From positions 372,001 through 436,000 of the forward strand of contig NZ_CP026952.1 in NCBI RefSeq assembly GCF_003065605.1: a stretch of 64,000 nucleotides of DNA. Reading direction: 5' to 3'. Numbering within the stretch: the stretch's first letter is position 1; each line of letters opens with the position of its first letter. The notes under the pieces were generated by a model. The model was not told where the DNA came from. It worked only from the letters and a program-made list of their open reading frames with translations, and ran no database searches. This document shows, one piece after another, positions 18,195 to 25,941 of the stretch. A program made the translations under genes and the position numbers. This DNA comes from Aeromicrobium chenweiae. GTDB taxonomy: Bacteria > Actinomycetota > Actinomycetes > Propionibacteriales > Nocardioidaceae.

Positions 18195-18950
18195 TCAGAG
18201 GCTGCGGCTCAGTCCGCCGTCCACGGGCAGCATGACGCCGGTGAGGAAGCCCGCCGCGGGGGAGAGCAGGAACGCCGCCGCGCGGCCGAACTCGTCGGGC
18301 CGGCCGTAGCGCCGCAACGGGATCATCCGCTCGTTGGCGACGCGTGCGGCGTCGGCGTCGCCGGTCGCGGCATCCAGTGTCCGGACCCGGTCGGTCGAGA
18401 GCCGTCCCGGCAGGAGGGCGTTCACCCGGATCCCGCGCGGGCCCAGCTCGTCGGCGAGATTCTTGGCCGCCATGGCCAGCCCGGGACGCAGCCCGTTCGA
18501 GATGCCGAGCCCCGGGATCGGCGACTTCGCCGAGGTCGACAGCACGAAGGCGATCGAGCCGCCCTCCCCGAGCTCCTCGGCGATGCTCGTCGCCAGCCGC
18601 AGCGCCCCGAGGAAGACCGACTCGAACGACGAGCGCCACTCCTCCTCGGTGCGGTCCAGGATCGGGCCGGCGGGCGGGCCGCCGACGCTGATGAGCGCGC
18701 CGTCGAGCCGCCCGAAGGTGGCGTCCGCCGCGGCGATCAGCTGGGCCGGCGCCGTGGCGTCCGCGTTGTCGACCGCCACGCCGATCGCCCGGGGTCCGAG
18801 TGCGTCCACCGCGCGGTCGACGGACTCCTGGCTGCGCGACGAGATGACGACGTTCGCGCCCTCCGCCACGAGCTGCTCCGCGGTGGCCAGGCCCAGCCCG
18901 CCCGAGGCGCCGGTCAGGATGTACGTGCGGTCGGTGAGGCCCAGATCCAT
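18195..18950 (-). CDS. Short-chain dehydrogenase/reductase
   Basis: 251 residues with a Rossmann fold: the nucleotide loop is TGASGGLGLATAEQL at residues 13-27. SVGGPPAGPIL replaces the usual NNAG region, a typical feature of 3-oxoacyl-reductase-like SDRs of this subgroup. The active-site Ser/Tyr region is atypical: FVLSTSAKSPIPGLGISNGLRPGLAM has Ser and Asn where SDRs usually have Tyr-x-x-x-Lys, so classical catalysis may be impaired or shifted. The C-terminus ends FLTGVMLPVDGGLSRSL. It precedes a TetR gene. Confidence 0.85.
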   Translation of the reverse strand: MDLGLTDRTYILTGASGGLGLATAEQLVAEGANVVISSRSQESVDRAVDALGPRAIGVAVDNADATAPAQLIAAADATFGRLDGALISVGGPPAGPILDRTEEEWRSSFESVFLGALRLATSIAEELGEGGSIAFVLSTSAKSPIPGLGISNGLRPGLAMAAKNLADELGPRGIRVNALLPGRLSTDRVRTLDAATGDADAARVANERMIPLRRYGRPDEFGRAAAFLLSPAAGFLTGVMLPVDGGLSRSL

Positions 18951-18972
18951 GCCCTCACCCTACGACCGCCCA

Positions 18973-19034
18973 CGAGTCGCGCACGGACGCCGACGAGTCG
19001 CGCACGGACGCCGACGAGTCACGCACGGAGGCCA
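18973..19034. repeat. Three tandem copies of a 21-bp unit
   Basis: The unit CGAGTCGCGCACGGACGCCGA is present at 18973-18993 and 18994-19014, with a degenerate third copy from 19015. The tract lies between the SDR start and the tRNA-Phe region. No protein-coding role is seen. Confidence 0.7.
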
Positions 19035-19047
19035 GGGCCGGGGTCGA
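19030..19047. repeat. 18-nt copy of the tRNA-Phe 3' end
   Basis: Exact direct repeat of 19179-19196, which encodes the acceptor strand and part of the T-arm of tRNA-Phe. It lies 149 nt from the copy in the tRNA, on the tRNA's 3' side. Such duplicates are the usual trace of integration at a tRNA 3' end. Confidence 0.65.
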
Positions 19048-19091
19048 CTCCCCCAAGCTCTCCGCTGCGCTCCGAGCAGGGGGGACCCCCA
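19048..19091. repeat. REP-like palindrome of the CTCCCCCAAGCTC type
   Basis: Begins CTCCCCCAAGCTC and ends GAGCAGGGGGGACCCCCA; arms TCCCCC/GGGGGA and GCTC/GAGC pair. I recall very similar palindromes scattered through Streptomyces-related genomes. It directly abuts the tRNA-Phe repeat. Confidence 0.55.
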
Positions 19092-19126
19092 GGCCCGCCG
19101 TTTCGACCGCTGACCCCGCCCGAAGC

Positions 19127-19173
19127 AAAGACAAGAGGGACCCCGCAAAAACCGCGAGGTCCCTCTTGTCTTT
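19127..19173 (-). terminator. Terminator of tRNA-Phe
   Basis: A perfect 16-bp stem (arm AAAGACAAGAGGGACC) with a 15-nt loop, five bases beyond the 3' end of tRNA-Phe. It is one of the strongest hairpins in the window. Confidence 0.85.
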
Positions 19174-19177
19174 TCTG

Positions 19178-19251
19178 TGGCCAGGGCCGGGGTCGAACCG
19201 GCGACCCTCCGCTTTTCAGGCGGATGCTCGTACCAACTGAGCTACCTGGCC
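19178..19251 (-). tRNA. tRNA-Phe (GAA)
   Basis: Read on the minus strand, the acceptor arm GGCCAGG pairs with CCTGGCC. The D-arm contains AGCTCAGTTGGTA, the anticodon loop is CTGAAAA with anticodon GAA, and the T-arm has GGTTCGACCCC. 74 nt, discriminator A, CCA not encoded. A strong terminator follows directly. Confidence 0.95.
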
Positions 19252-19298
19252 ACCGCTCGCGAACGAGCGACGACCACCTTATCGCACGTGGTCCGGGG

Positions 19299-20639
19299 TC
19301 AACGAACCCTGTCCGCCAAGCGCTCCAGAAGCAGCGCCTCGGCGACGCACACGCGCGTGAACTCGCCCAGGTGAAGACCCTCGTCGATGCCGTGCGCGCG
19401 GGTGTCGGGATCCTCCACACCGGTGACCAGGACGGCCGCGTCGGGGAAGATGCGGGCGAACTCCGCGATGAACGGGATCGAGCCGCCCATGCCCATGTCG
19501 ACCGGCTCGGTGCCGTCCCACGCGTCGCGGAACGCCGAACGCGCGGCGTCGTAGGCCGGGCCGTCGGCGTCGACCGTGAACGGCTCACCGATCTCACCGC
19601 GCTCGACCGTCACCCGGGCACCGAACGGGGCATGACGCAGCAGGTGAGCCTCGAGCGCGTCGAGATGCGCCGTGGCGTCGCCGCCGGGCGCGACCCGCAT
19701 GCTGATCATGGCGCGTGCGCTCGGTGCGAGGGTGTTGGACGCCGTCGCGACCGGCGTGGCGTCCAGGCCCACGACGCTCACCGCGGGCTCGGCCCAGAGC
19801 CGCTGGACGATCGAGCCGCGACCGATCTGGCCGACGCCGGGCAGCACCGACGACTCCTCACGGAAACGGTCCTCGGGGTACTCGATGTCCGCAGCGGTGC
19901 CGTGGTGCAGCCCCTCGACCGCGACGGAACCCTCGTCGTCGTGCAGCGTCGCGAGGAGCCGGCACATCGTCGTGAGCGCGTCCGGGACCACTCCGCCCCA
20001 GATGCCCGAGTGCACGGCGTGCCCGAGGGTCTCGACGGTGACGACGCAGTCGGCCAGGCCGCGCAGCGTGACGGTCAGCGCCGGGACGCCGATGGCCCAG
20101 TTGGCCGAGTCCGCGATGACGATCGCGTCCGCGGTCAGCTCGTCGCGGTGCTGCTCGAGCAGGGCGACGAGGCTCGGCGAGCCGGACTCCTCCTCGCCCT
20201 CGACGAACACGGTGACGCCGACCGGCGGATTGCCGTCGTGCGCGCGGAACGCGGCGAGATGGGCCGCGAGGCCGGCCTTGTCGTCCGCGGCTCCGCGGGC
20301 GTGGAGGCGGTCTCCCCGCCGGGTCGGCTCAAACGGCGGGGACGTCCAGAGCGCCGGATCACCCGTCGGCTGGACGTCGTGGTGCGCGTACAGCAGCACC
20401 GTGGGGGCGCCGGGAGGCGCGGGGTGGTGCGCGATGACGGCAGGCGCACCGCCTGCCTCGACGATCTGGGTCCGGGCGAACCCGGCCTCCCGCAGCAGGC
20501 GCTCGACCTCGGTGGCCGAGCGGCGCACGTCGTCGCGGTGCTCGGGCTGCGCCCAGATGGACGGGATGCGGACGAGGGACTCGAGATCGTCGAGCACCGA
20601 GGGGAGGACGTCGTGGACGCGCGAGGTGAGATCGGCCAT
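19299..20639 (-). CDS. M20/M25/M40 family dipeptidase
   Basis: 446 residues, a zinc-dependent peptidase or amidohydrolase of the M20 family. Metal and catalytic residues are in LLYAHHDVQPTGDP (His and Asp), RGAADDKAGLAAHLAA (bridging Asp), VFVEGEEESGSPSL (catalytic Glu pair) and VIADSANWAIG. The last metal His is in DTRAHGIDEGLHLGEF. The central dimerisation lid begins near GHAVHSGIWGGV. The length fits dipeptidases such as the Xaa-His/CNDP type. ATG with first base 20639 follows the conserved start; upstream in-frame codons add low-complexity residues. A strong hairpin lies upstream and tRNA-Phe downstream. Confidence 0.92.
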   Translation of the reverse strand: MADLTSRVHDVLPSVLDDLESLVRIPSIWAQPEHRDDVRRSATEVERLLREAGFARTQIVEAGGAPAVIAHHPAPPGAPTVLLYAHHDVQPTGDPALWTSPPFEPTRRGDRLHARGAADDKAGLAAHLAAFRAHDGNPPVGVTVFVEGEEESGSPSLVALLEQHRDELTADAIVIADSANWAIGVPALTVTLRGLADCVVTVETLGHAVHSGIWGGVVPDALTTMCRLLATLHDDEGSVAVEGLHHGTAADIEYPEDRFREESSVLPGVGQIGRGSIVQRLWAEPAVSVVGLDATPVATASNTLAPSARAMISMRVAPGGDATAHLDALEAHLLRHAPFGARVTVERGEIGEPFTVDADGPAYDAARSAFRDAWDGTEPVDMGMGGSIPFIAEFARIFPDAAVLVTGVEDPDTRAHGIDEGLHLGEFTRVCVAEALLLERLADRVR

Positions 20640-20649
20640 GACGTCAAGC

Positions 20650-20683
20650 CTGCCACGCGACCCCGTCGGGGGTCGCGTGGCAG
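20650..20683. terminator. Hairpin terminator after the nitroreductase gene
   Basis: Perfect 15-bp stem (arm CTGCCACGCGACCCC) with a GTCG tetraloop, seven bases beyond the stop of the minus-strand nitroreductase gene and just ahead of the M20 peptidase gene. Confidence 0.82.
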
Positions 20684-20689
20684 CAGGCG

Positions 20690-21301
20690 TCAGGCGGTGA
20701 GGACCGCGTCGTCCGCCGAGATGCGCGGCAGGCGGTCCAACCACGCGTTCTCACCCGGGTGCCCGATGTTGATGACGAGCTGGGTGCGCCACGACGTGCC
20801 GGGGAAGAACTCGGCGTCGATGCCCGCGGCGTCGAACCCGCCCATCGGGCCGGCGGTCAGTCCTGCGGCGCGGACGCCCACGATGAAGTACCCGGTCTGC
20901 AGGGCGGTGTTGTAGCGCGCGATGTCGGCGCGGCTCGCCGCGTCGCCGGCGAACATGTCACCAGCGGTGGGGTTGTGCGGGAAGTGCTGCGCCATCGAGG
21001 TGTGGAAGTCGACGTCGGCGGCGACGACCGCCACGACAGGAGCGCTCGCGGTCTTGGCACGGTTGCCCTCGGCCATCAGCGGCAGGAGGCGGTCACGGCC
21101 GGCGCCCTGCTCCACCAGCAGCAGGCGCATCGGCTGAATGTTCATCATCGTCGGGCCGTACTTGACGAGCTCGAAGACCTCGCGGACCTGGTCGAGCTTG
21201 ACGGGCTCGTCGCTGAAGGTGTTCGCCGAGCGGGCCTCGCGGAACAGCAGGTCGAGGCTCTCGTCGGGAAGGGCGAACGTGGAGGTGGGGAAAGAAGTCA
21301 T
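20690..21301 (-). CDS. Nitroreductase family protein, RutE-like malonic semialdehyde reductase
   Basis: 203 residues. The sequence resembles RutE/HadB: LLFREARSANTFSD, VKYGPTMMNIQPMRLLLV (FMN phosphate contact), GYFIVGVRAAGLTAGPMGGFD and NIGHPGENAWLDRLPR. RutE-type enzymes reduce malonic semialdehyde or similar aldehydes with NAD(P)H; in genomes lacking the rut operon, as appears to be so in this window, the substrate is uncertain. The ATG with first base 21301 gives the family N-terminus; GTG at 21316 adds five residues. Flanked by terminators on both sides, so monocistronic. Confidence 0.85.
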   Translation of the reverse strand: MTSFPTSTFALPDESLDLLFREARSANTFSDEPVKLDQVREVFELVKYGPTMMNIQPMRLLLVEQGAGRDRLLPLMAEGNRAKTASAPVVAVVAADVDFHTSMAQHFPHNPTAGDMFAGDAASRADIARYNTALQTGYFIVGVRAAGLTAGPMGGFDAAGIDAEFFPGTSWRTQLVINIGHPGENAWLDRLPRISADDAVLTA

Positions 21302-21334
21302 GTCCGACTCAACCACCCGCGGGAAAAGAAAAAT

Positions 21335-21362
21335 CCCACGACCCCCCGGAGGGGATCGTGGG
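21335..21362 (-). terminator. Terminator of tRNA-Asp
   Basis: Hairpin CCCACGACCCC / GGGGATCGTGGG, 22 nt past the tRNA-Asp 3' end. On the minus strand it is followed by ATTTTTCTTTT, a true T-rich tail. It ends just before the nitroreductase gene. Confidence 0.8.
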
Positions 21363-21384
21363 CTTTCTCACTTCTCTCACATGG

Positions 21385-21458
21385 CGACCCCGACCGGACT
21401 CGAACCGGCGACCTCCGCCGTGACAGGGCGGCGCGCTAACCAACTGCGCCACGGGGCC
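21385..21458 (-). tRNA. tRNA-Asp (GTC)
   Basis: On the minus strand the acceptor GGCCCCG pairs with CGGGGTC (one G-T pair). The D-arm has GGCGCAGTTGGTTAGCGC, the anticodon loop CTGTCAC gives anticodon GTC, and the T-arm has GGTTCGAGTCC. 74 nt plus discriminator G included; CCA is encoded at 21382-21384. Confidence 0.96.
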
Positions 21459-21520
21459 ATGTGTTGCGGTTAACCGCGAACGCAACTGTAACGCACGCCC
21501 CCCGCGACGAACAAAACGGG

Positions 21521-21733
21521 TCAGGTGCGATCGGTTCCGGCGGTGTCCGCACCCTGCGGTCCCGCGGAATTCGGGTCGTCCGGCGCGGACGGCTCATCGG
21601 TCACGCGCGTCGACATGGAGTCATCGAGGCGATGCGGCCGGTTGGCCGCGGCGCCGGCCCCCTGGCGTGCCGTCCGCACCCAGAGGGCGCCTCCCAGCAG
21701 CAGCACGACGAGGGCGATCAGCAGCCACTTCAT
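21521..21733 (-). CDS. Small single-pass membrane protein
   Basis: 70 residues. One N-terminal hydrophobic segment (MKWLLIALVVLLLGGALWV) is followed by a basic RTARQG stop-transfer region and a polar tail rich in Asp, Pro, Ser and Thr that should lie in the cytosol. ATG with first base 21733 is preceded by GAGAGGA at proper spacing; an upstream ATG at 21739 is too close to that site. No family recognised. It is divergent from the cysteine dioxygenase gene. Function unknown. Confidence 0.62.
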   Translation of the reverse strand: MKWLLIALVVLLLGGALWVRTARQGAGAAANRPHRLDDSMSTRVTDEPSAPDDPNSAGPQGADTAGTDRT

Positions 21734-21870
21734 CAACATGGTCCTCTCGTTGGCGCAGACCAGCTCACGGTTCCTGCGCTTCGGCGTACTGCATCTTCTG
21801 TCGTTCCGGGGCATATGTCCAGAGTGTGAATGCCCCGAGGACGCCGGTGCGGGTCCGTTTCCATGGACGC

Positions 21871-22206
21871 ATGTTCGTACGCCGTCCCACCGCTGCACCC
21901 CTGTCGCTCGCCGATCTCGCGGCCCTCACCCAGGAGGTCGCCGACGACGTCCGTGCGGGCCTCCACGAGGTCCACGCCGACGCCGAGAGCCGCTGGCACG
22001 TGCGGCTGCGCTGCGACGACCAGGTCGACGTGTGGCTGATCAGCTGGACCGAGGACCAGGGGACGCAGCTGCACGACCACGCGTACTCGCCGCCGCTGAC
22101 CCGGAGGAGCTACTACGACGTCGAGGGCCACCAGCTCACCCGGCTCGCGTCGGTCTGGACCGACAACCCCGAGGCGCCGGCACCGGAGCTGCGGGCCGCC
22201 TCGTGA
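21871..22206 (+). pseudogene. Cysteine dioxygenase with a large internal deletion
   Basis: 111 residues. The first 70 match actinobacterial cysteine dioxygenases up to the metal-binding region WLISWTEDQGTQLHDH; the sequence then jumps directly to AYSPPLTRRSYYDVEG, which in homologues follows the third iron ligand (SVHAYSPPLT) near the C-terminus. About 55-65 residues, forming the cupin core, are missing in frame at 22080/22081. Two of the three iron-ligand positions are fused into one HDH, so thiol dioxygenase activity is very unlikely. The reading frame is otherwise intact and its stop overlaps the GTG of the rhodanese gene, the usual partner. A recent deletion through short CCACG homology is the likely cause. 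Confidence 0.7.
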
Positions 22207-22625
22207 GCGCGGGATTCGCCTCCGTCGACGACCTGCTCGCGTCCGCCCGGGCGGGCCTGACCCGGCGGGAACCCCAGGAGGCCTACCGCCGGACGCTGAC
22301 CGGAGCCCTCGTCGTCGACATCCGTCCGGCCTGGCAGCGCGAGGCGGACGGGGAGATCCCCGGTTCTGTCATCGTCGAGCGCAATCATCTGGAGTGGCGT
22401 CTTCATCCGACGTCGGGGGCGAGCCTGCCCCTGGCGGCGGTGGGGCAGGAGTGGATCGTCGTGTGCACCGAGGGCTACACCTCGTCGCTCGCGGCCTCCG
22501 CCCTGGTGTCGCTGGGCCTTCCTGCCAGCGACGTCGTCGGCGGCATTCATGCCTGGCGTGCCGCCGGTCTGCCCGTGGTGCCGGGGCCGACCCCGGTCGA
22601 GCACCGGGTGCGGCACCACCCCTGA
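22203..22625 (+). CDS. Rhodanese-like domain protein
   Basis: 140 residues. A single rhodanese domain: VVDIRPAWQREADGEIPGS near residue 38, ERNHLEWRLHP, and the active-site loop VVCTEGYTSSLAAS with the catalytic Cys present. The C-terminus has VVGGIHAWRAAGLPVVPG, the standard end of the fold. It should transfer sulfane sulfur in the cytosol. GTG 22203 overlaps the TGA of the truncated cysteine dioxygenase gene. A dioxygenase-rhodanese pair is common in actinobacteria and points to cysteine sulfur catabolism; here only the rhodanese is intact. Confidence 0.88.
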   Translation: MSAGFASVDDLLASARAGLTRREPQEAYRRTLTGALVVDIRPAWQREADGEIPGSVIVERNHLEWRLHPTSGASLPLAAVGQEWIVVCTEGYTSSLAASALVSLGLPASDVVGGIHAWRAAGLPVVPGPTPVEHRVRHHP

Positions 22626-22744
22626 CGTCCTGGGACCCCGTCGCACCTGTGATTGCCGCGGCGGGGTGATCACGCAACACTGGCTGCACCCTTTCCCTGC
22701 CTACCTACTGTCCCGACGTCCCCTCGTCGAGCGCGGAGGACCGC

Positions 22745-23557
22745 ATGATCGAGTACCGCACCGTCGGCAAGACCTTCGCCGACGGGACAGAGGCCGTGGG
22801 CAGCTTCAGCCTGGTCCTGCCGTCCAGGACGACGACCGTGCTCGTCGGCTCCTCCGGCTGCGGCAAGACGACGCTGCTGCGCATGGTCAACCGGATGGTC
22901 GACCCGACCCGCGGACAGGTGCTCATCGACGACGTGGACGTCGCGACCCGCAACCGGGTCGAGCTGCGCCGCCGCATCGGCTACGTCATGCAGGAGGCGG
23001 GCCTGCTGCCGCACCGCAAGGTCATCGACAACGTCGCGACCGTCCTGCGGCTCAATGGCGTCGATCGCAAGCAGGCGCGCGAGCGCTCGTACGCCGTCAT
23101 GGAGACCGTCGGGCTGGACGCCTCGCTGGCCACGAAGTACCCCGCACAGCTGTCCGGCGGCCAGCAGCAGCGCGTCGGCGTGGCCCGCGCCCTCGTGACC
23201 GATCCCAACATCCTGCTGATGGACGAGCCGTTCGGCGCTGTCGACCCGATCGTCCGCGAGGAGCTGCAGGCCGAGCTGCTGCGCCTGCAGCGCGAGCTCG
23301 ACAAGACCATCGTTTTCGTCACCCACGACGTCGACGAGGCGTTCCTGCTGGGCGACCAGGTCGTCATCTTGAAGAAGGGTGGCGTGGTCGCCCAGGTCGG
23401 TGCGCCCGCCGACATCCTCGCGCGGCCGGCCGACGACTTCGTCCGCAGCTTCGTGGGGCTCGACAAGGGGCACCGCCGCCTGCACGTCGAGGAGCGCGAC
23501 GGCGCCCGCATCGTCGTGGACGGCAGCGGCAAGGCTGCCGGAGTGCTCGACCGATGA
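22745..23557 (+). CDS. Osmoprotectant ABC transporter, ATP-binding subunit (OpuCA/ProV-type)
   Basis: 270 residues. It energises uptake of a quaternary amine such as glycine betaine, carnitine or choline. Walker A is VGSSGCGKTTLLRM, the signature QLSGGQQQRVGVARALV and Walker B ILLMDEPFGAVDP, followed by VFVTHDVDEAFLLGDQVV. It lacks the C-terminal CBS pair of osmoregulated OpuCA/OpuAA proteins, so ionic-strength sensing must differ. ATG 22745 follows GGAGG at good spacing. First gene of a four-gene operon: the next two starts overlap the preceding stops. Confidence 0.93.
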   Translation: MIEYRTVGKTFADGTEAVGSFSLVLPSRTTTVLVGSSGCGKTTLLRMVNRMVDPTRGQVLIDDVDVATRNRVELRRRIGYVMQEAGLLPHRKVIDNVATVLRLNGVDRKQARERSYAVMETVGLDASLATKYPAQLSGGQQQRVGVARALVTDPNILLMDEPFGAVDPIVREELQAELLRLQRELDKTIVFVTHDVDEAFLLGDQVVILKKGGVVAQVGAPADILARPADDFVRSFVGLDKGHRRLHVEERDGARIVVDGSGKAAGVLDR

Positions 23558-24258
23558 GATGGGTCCGCGACAACACCGACAAGATCGGCGACCTGCTGGT
23601 CAGCCACCTGTGGCTCAGCGTCGTGCCGATCGTGCTGGGCTTCGCCATCGCGCTTCCGATCGGCTGGTTCGCGAGTCGGCACCCACGCCTCAAGGGAGTC
23701 CTGCTGACATTCGCGGGCGTGCTCTACACGATCCCGTCGCTGGCGTTCTTCCTCATCCTCCCGAGCATCATCGGCACCGGCTTCCTGTCCCCGTTGAACG
23801 TCGTCGTGGCGCTGACGGTCTACGCGGTCGCGATCATGGTGCGATCGGCCACGGACGCCTTCGAGTCCGTCTCGCCCGCCGTGCTCGACGCGGCCACCGC
23901 CACGGGTTTCGCCCCCGCCGGGCGCGCGTTCCTCGTGGAGCTGCCGCTGGCAGGTCCCGTCCTCGTCGCGGGGCTGCGGGTCGTGGCGGTCAGCACCGTG
24001 AGCCTGGTCAGCGTCGGTGCCCTGACCGGCGTCAGCAATCTCGGCTCCCTGTTCACCGAGGGCTACCGCACCGACAACGACGCCGAGATCCTGACCGGTG
24101 TCGTGGGGATCGTCGCGATCGCCCTGCTGCTCGACGCGCTGATCGTCGTGGCCGGGCGGGTCCTGCTGCCCTGGAACCGGGGCCCGCGCAGCTCCGTGCG
24201 CAGCCCGGTCTCGCCGATGATGTCGTTCGCCCAGCACCTGCGAGGTGGACGCGCATGA
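23554..24258 (+). CDS. Osmoprotectant ABC transporter, permease 1
   Basis: 234 residues with about five to six hydrophobic segments. The EAA-type loop is VSPAVLDAATATGFAPAGRAF, and the segment IPSLAFFLILPSIIG is characteristic of OpuCB/OpuCD permeases. Its ATG overlaps the stop of the ATPase gene (ATGA) and its stop overlaps the second permease, so subunits are made in step. The C-terminus is a short polar tail. With the second permease it forms the membrane channel through which the substrate from the lipoprotein passes. Confidence 0.92.
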   Translation: MRWVRDNTDKIGDLLVSHLWLSVVPIVLGFAIALPIGWFASRHPRLKGVLLTFAGVLYTIPSLAFFLILPSIIGTGFLSPLNVVVALTVYAVAIMVRSATDAFESVSPAVLDAATATGFAPAGRAFLVELPLAGPVLVAGLRVVAVSTVSLVSVGALTGVSNLGSLFTEGYRTDNDAEILTGVVGIVAIALLLDALIVVAGRVLLPWNRGPRSSVRSPVSPMMSFAQHLRGGRA

Positions 24259-24935
24259 GCGTCCTCTCGGACACGATCGAGTGGTTGGGCGACTCCGCAC
24301 ACTGGTCGGGCGACGACGGGGTGCCGCACCGGCTGGTGCAGCACCTGGGCTACACGTCGCTGACCGTGGCGATCGCCGCCGCCATCGCGATCCCGATCGG
24401 CCTGTGGATCGGCCACACCGGGCGCCTGCGGGGCCTCGCCGTGGTCAGCTCGGGGGCGCTGCGGGCACTGCCGACGCTCGGGGTGCTGACCTACGCGTCG
24501 CTGTTCACCGGCATCGGCATCAAGGCCGCGATCTTCACGCTCGTGCTGCTGGCGATCCCGCCCCTGCTGGCCGGCGCCTACTCGGGTCTGGAGTCGGTCG
24601 ACCGCCGCACGGTCGACGCGGCCCGCGCGATGGGGATGACCGAGCTGCAGATCCTGACCAGGGTCGAGGTCCCGCTGGCGCTGCCGATCATCATCGGAGG
24701 CCTGCGGTCCGCGACCCTGCAGGTCGTCGCGACGGCGACGGTCGCGGCGTACATCCCGGGCCCCGGCGGCCTGGGCCGCTACCTGATCGACGGCCTCGCC
24801 CTCAACGACTACCCCCAGGTCGTGGCCGGCTCGATCGTCGTCATCGTGCTCGCACTCGTCCTCGACGGAATCTTCGTCCTGCTCCAGCGGTTGGTACTCC
24901 GTAACCGTCCAGCCACCGTCCGCATCGCCGCTTGA
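24255..24935 (+). CDS. Osmoprotectant ABC transporter, permease 2
   Basis: 226 residues, an OpuC/ProW-type membrane subunit. The TM1-TM2 region has HLGYTSLTVAIAAAIAIPIG, then RALPTLGVLTYASLF, the EAA loop RRTVDAARAMGMTELQILTR and AAYIPGPGGLGRYLIDG. The start overlaps the stop of permease 1 (ATGA) and the substrate-binding lipoprotein gene begins 20 nt downstream. Such transporters usually use two different permeases, as seen here. Confidence 0.92.
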   Translation: MSVLSDTIEWLGDSAHWSGDDGVPHRLVQHLGYTSLTVAIAAAIAIPIGLWIGHTGRLRGLAVVSSGALRALPTLGVLTYASLFTGIGIKAAIFTLVLLAIPPLLAGAYSGLESVDRRTVDAARAMGMTELQILTRVEVPLALPIIIGGLRSATLQVVATATVAAYIPGPGGLGRYLIDGLALNDYPQVVAGSIVVIVLALVLDGIFVLLQRLVLRNRPATVRIAA

Positions 24936-24955
24936 CCTCACCCCCAAGGAGACCC

Positions 24956-25867
24956 ATGTCCATCACCAAGCTCGCAGCGGGCCTAGCGGCCGCTTCGCTC
25001 GCCCTCGCCCTGTCCGCCTGCGGCGGCGACCCCACGTCCGACGACTCGGCGAAGTCCGCCGGCGACACCATCACGGTCGGCTCGGCCGCGTTCCCCGAGA
25101 ACGAGATCATCGCCGAGATCTACGCCCAGGCGCTCGAGGCCAAGGGCGTCAAGGTCAAGAAGAAGCTCAACATCGGTGCCCGCGAGGTCTACATCCCGGC
25201 CCTGGAGAAGGGCGAGATCGATCTGCTGCCCGAGTACTCCGGCAACCTGCTGGCCTACTTCGACAAGGATGCGACGGCGACGTCGCCCGAGCAGGTCGAG
25301 GACGCGCTCGAGGACGCCCTGCCGAAGACGCTGGAGGTGCTGGACGCGGCACCGGCGCAGGACAAGGACTCGCTCAACGTCACCTCCGAGTACGCGGCGA
25401 AGAACAACCTCAAGACCATTGCGGACCTCAAGAACGTGGGCGACTTCAAGCTGGGCGCGAACCCGGAGTTCAAGGAGCGCAAGTACGGCATCCCCGGGCT
25501 CGAGTCGGTCTACGGTCTCACCGACGTCGAGTTCGTCCCGATCAGCGACGGCGGAGGTCCCAAGACGCTCAAGTCGCTGCTCGACGACGACATCCAGGTC
25601 GCTGACATCTACTCCACGACCCCGTCGATCCTGGCCAACAAGCTGGTGACCCTCGAGGATCCCAAGAACCTGATTGCCGCGCAGAACGTCGTGCCGCTGA
25701 TCAACGAGAAGAAGGCCACGGACACCGTCGAGGACGTCCTCGACGAGGTCTCGAAGGCACTCACGACCGAGGACCTGCTCGACCTGAACACCAAGAACCA
25801 GGGCCCCGACAAGGTGGCCCCGGACGTGCTCGCGAAGCAGTGGCTGACCGAGAAGGGCCTCATCTAG
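24956..25867 (+). CDS. Osmoprotectant ABC transporter, substrate-binding lipoprotein
   Basis: 303 residues. The signal peptide ends in a lipobox ALSAC with Cys 22 as lipidation site. The mature part begins after an acidic linker with TITVGSAAFPENEIIAEIYA, matching ProX/OpuCC/OsmF glycine-betaine-type receptors; PALEKGEIDLLPEYSGNLL contains the helix that precedes the ligand cage. ATG 24956 follows AAGGAGA. Last gene of the transporter operon, followed 11 nt later by a 63-nt palindromic element that probably terminates it. Ligand is a quaternary amine by family; which one is not decidable. Confidence 0.92.
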   Translation: MSITKLAAGLAAASLALALSACGGDPTSDDSAKSAGDTITVGSAAFPENEIIAEIYAQALEAKGVKVKKKLNIGAREVYIPALEKGEIDLLPEYSGNLLAYFDKDATATSPEQVEDALEDALPKTLEVLDAAPAQDKDSLNVTSEYAAKNNLKTIADLKNVGDFKLGANPEFKERKYGIPGLESVYGLTDVEFVPISDGGGPKTLKSLLDDDIQVADIYSTTPSILANKLVTLEDPKNLIAAQNVVPLINEKKATDTVEDVLDEVSKALTTEDLLDLNTKNQGPDKVAPDVLAKQWLTEKGLI

Positions 25868-25877
25868 CCGCCCCTGA

Positions 25878-25940
25878 CGCTGGGCCTGACGTTCTTGCAG
25901 ACACGCCGGCGGCGTGTCCGCAGAAACGTCAGGCCCAGCG
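25878..25940. repeat. 63-nt palindromic element, copy A
   Basis: Outer arms CGCTGGGCCTGACGTT / AACGTCAGGCCCAGCG pair perfectly over 16 bp. Inner arms TGCAGACACGCC / GGCGTGTCCGCA pair with one mismatch. It fills almost all the space between the stop of the substrate-binding protein gene and the stop of the MMPL gene. Copy B is at 30202-30264 with a compensating loop change. Confidence 0.9.
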
Positions 25941-25941
25941 G

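Noticed and set aside
18973..19034. CRISPR array
   Set aside because: The copies are directly adjacent without spacers, only three units, no cas genes.
19177..19374. Protein beginning MARAGVEPATLRFSGGCSYQ
   Set aside because: Well known artefact: antisense translation of a tRNA gene.
18165..20915. Long plus-strand open frame through tRNA-Phe
   Set aside because: It spans a tRNA, a terminator and three minus-strand genes; no protein family is visible.
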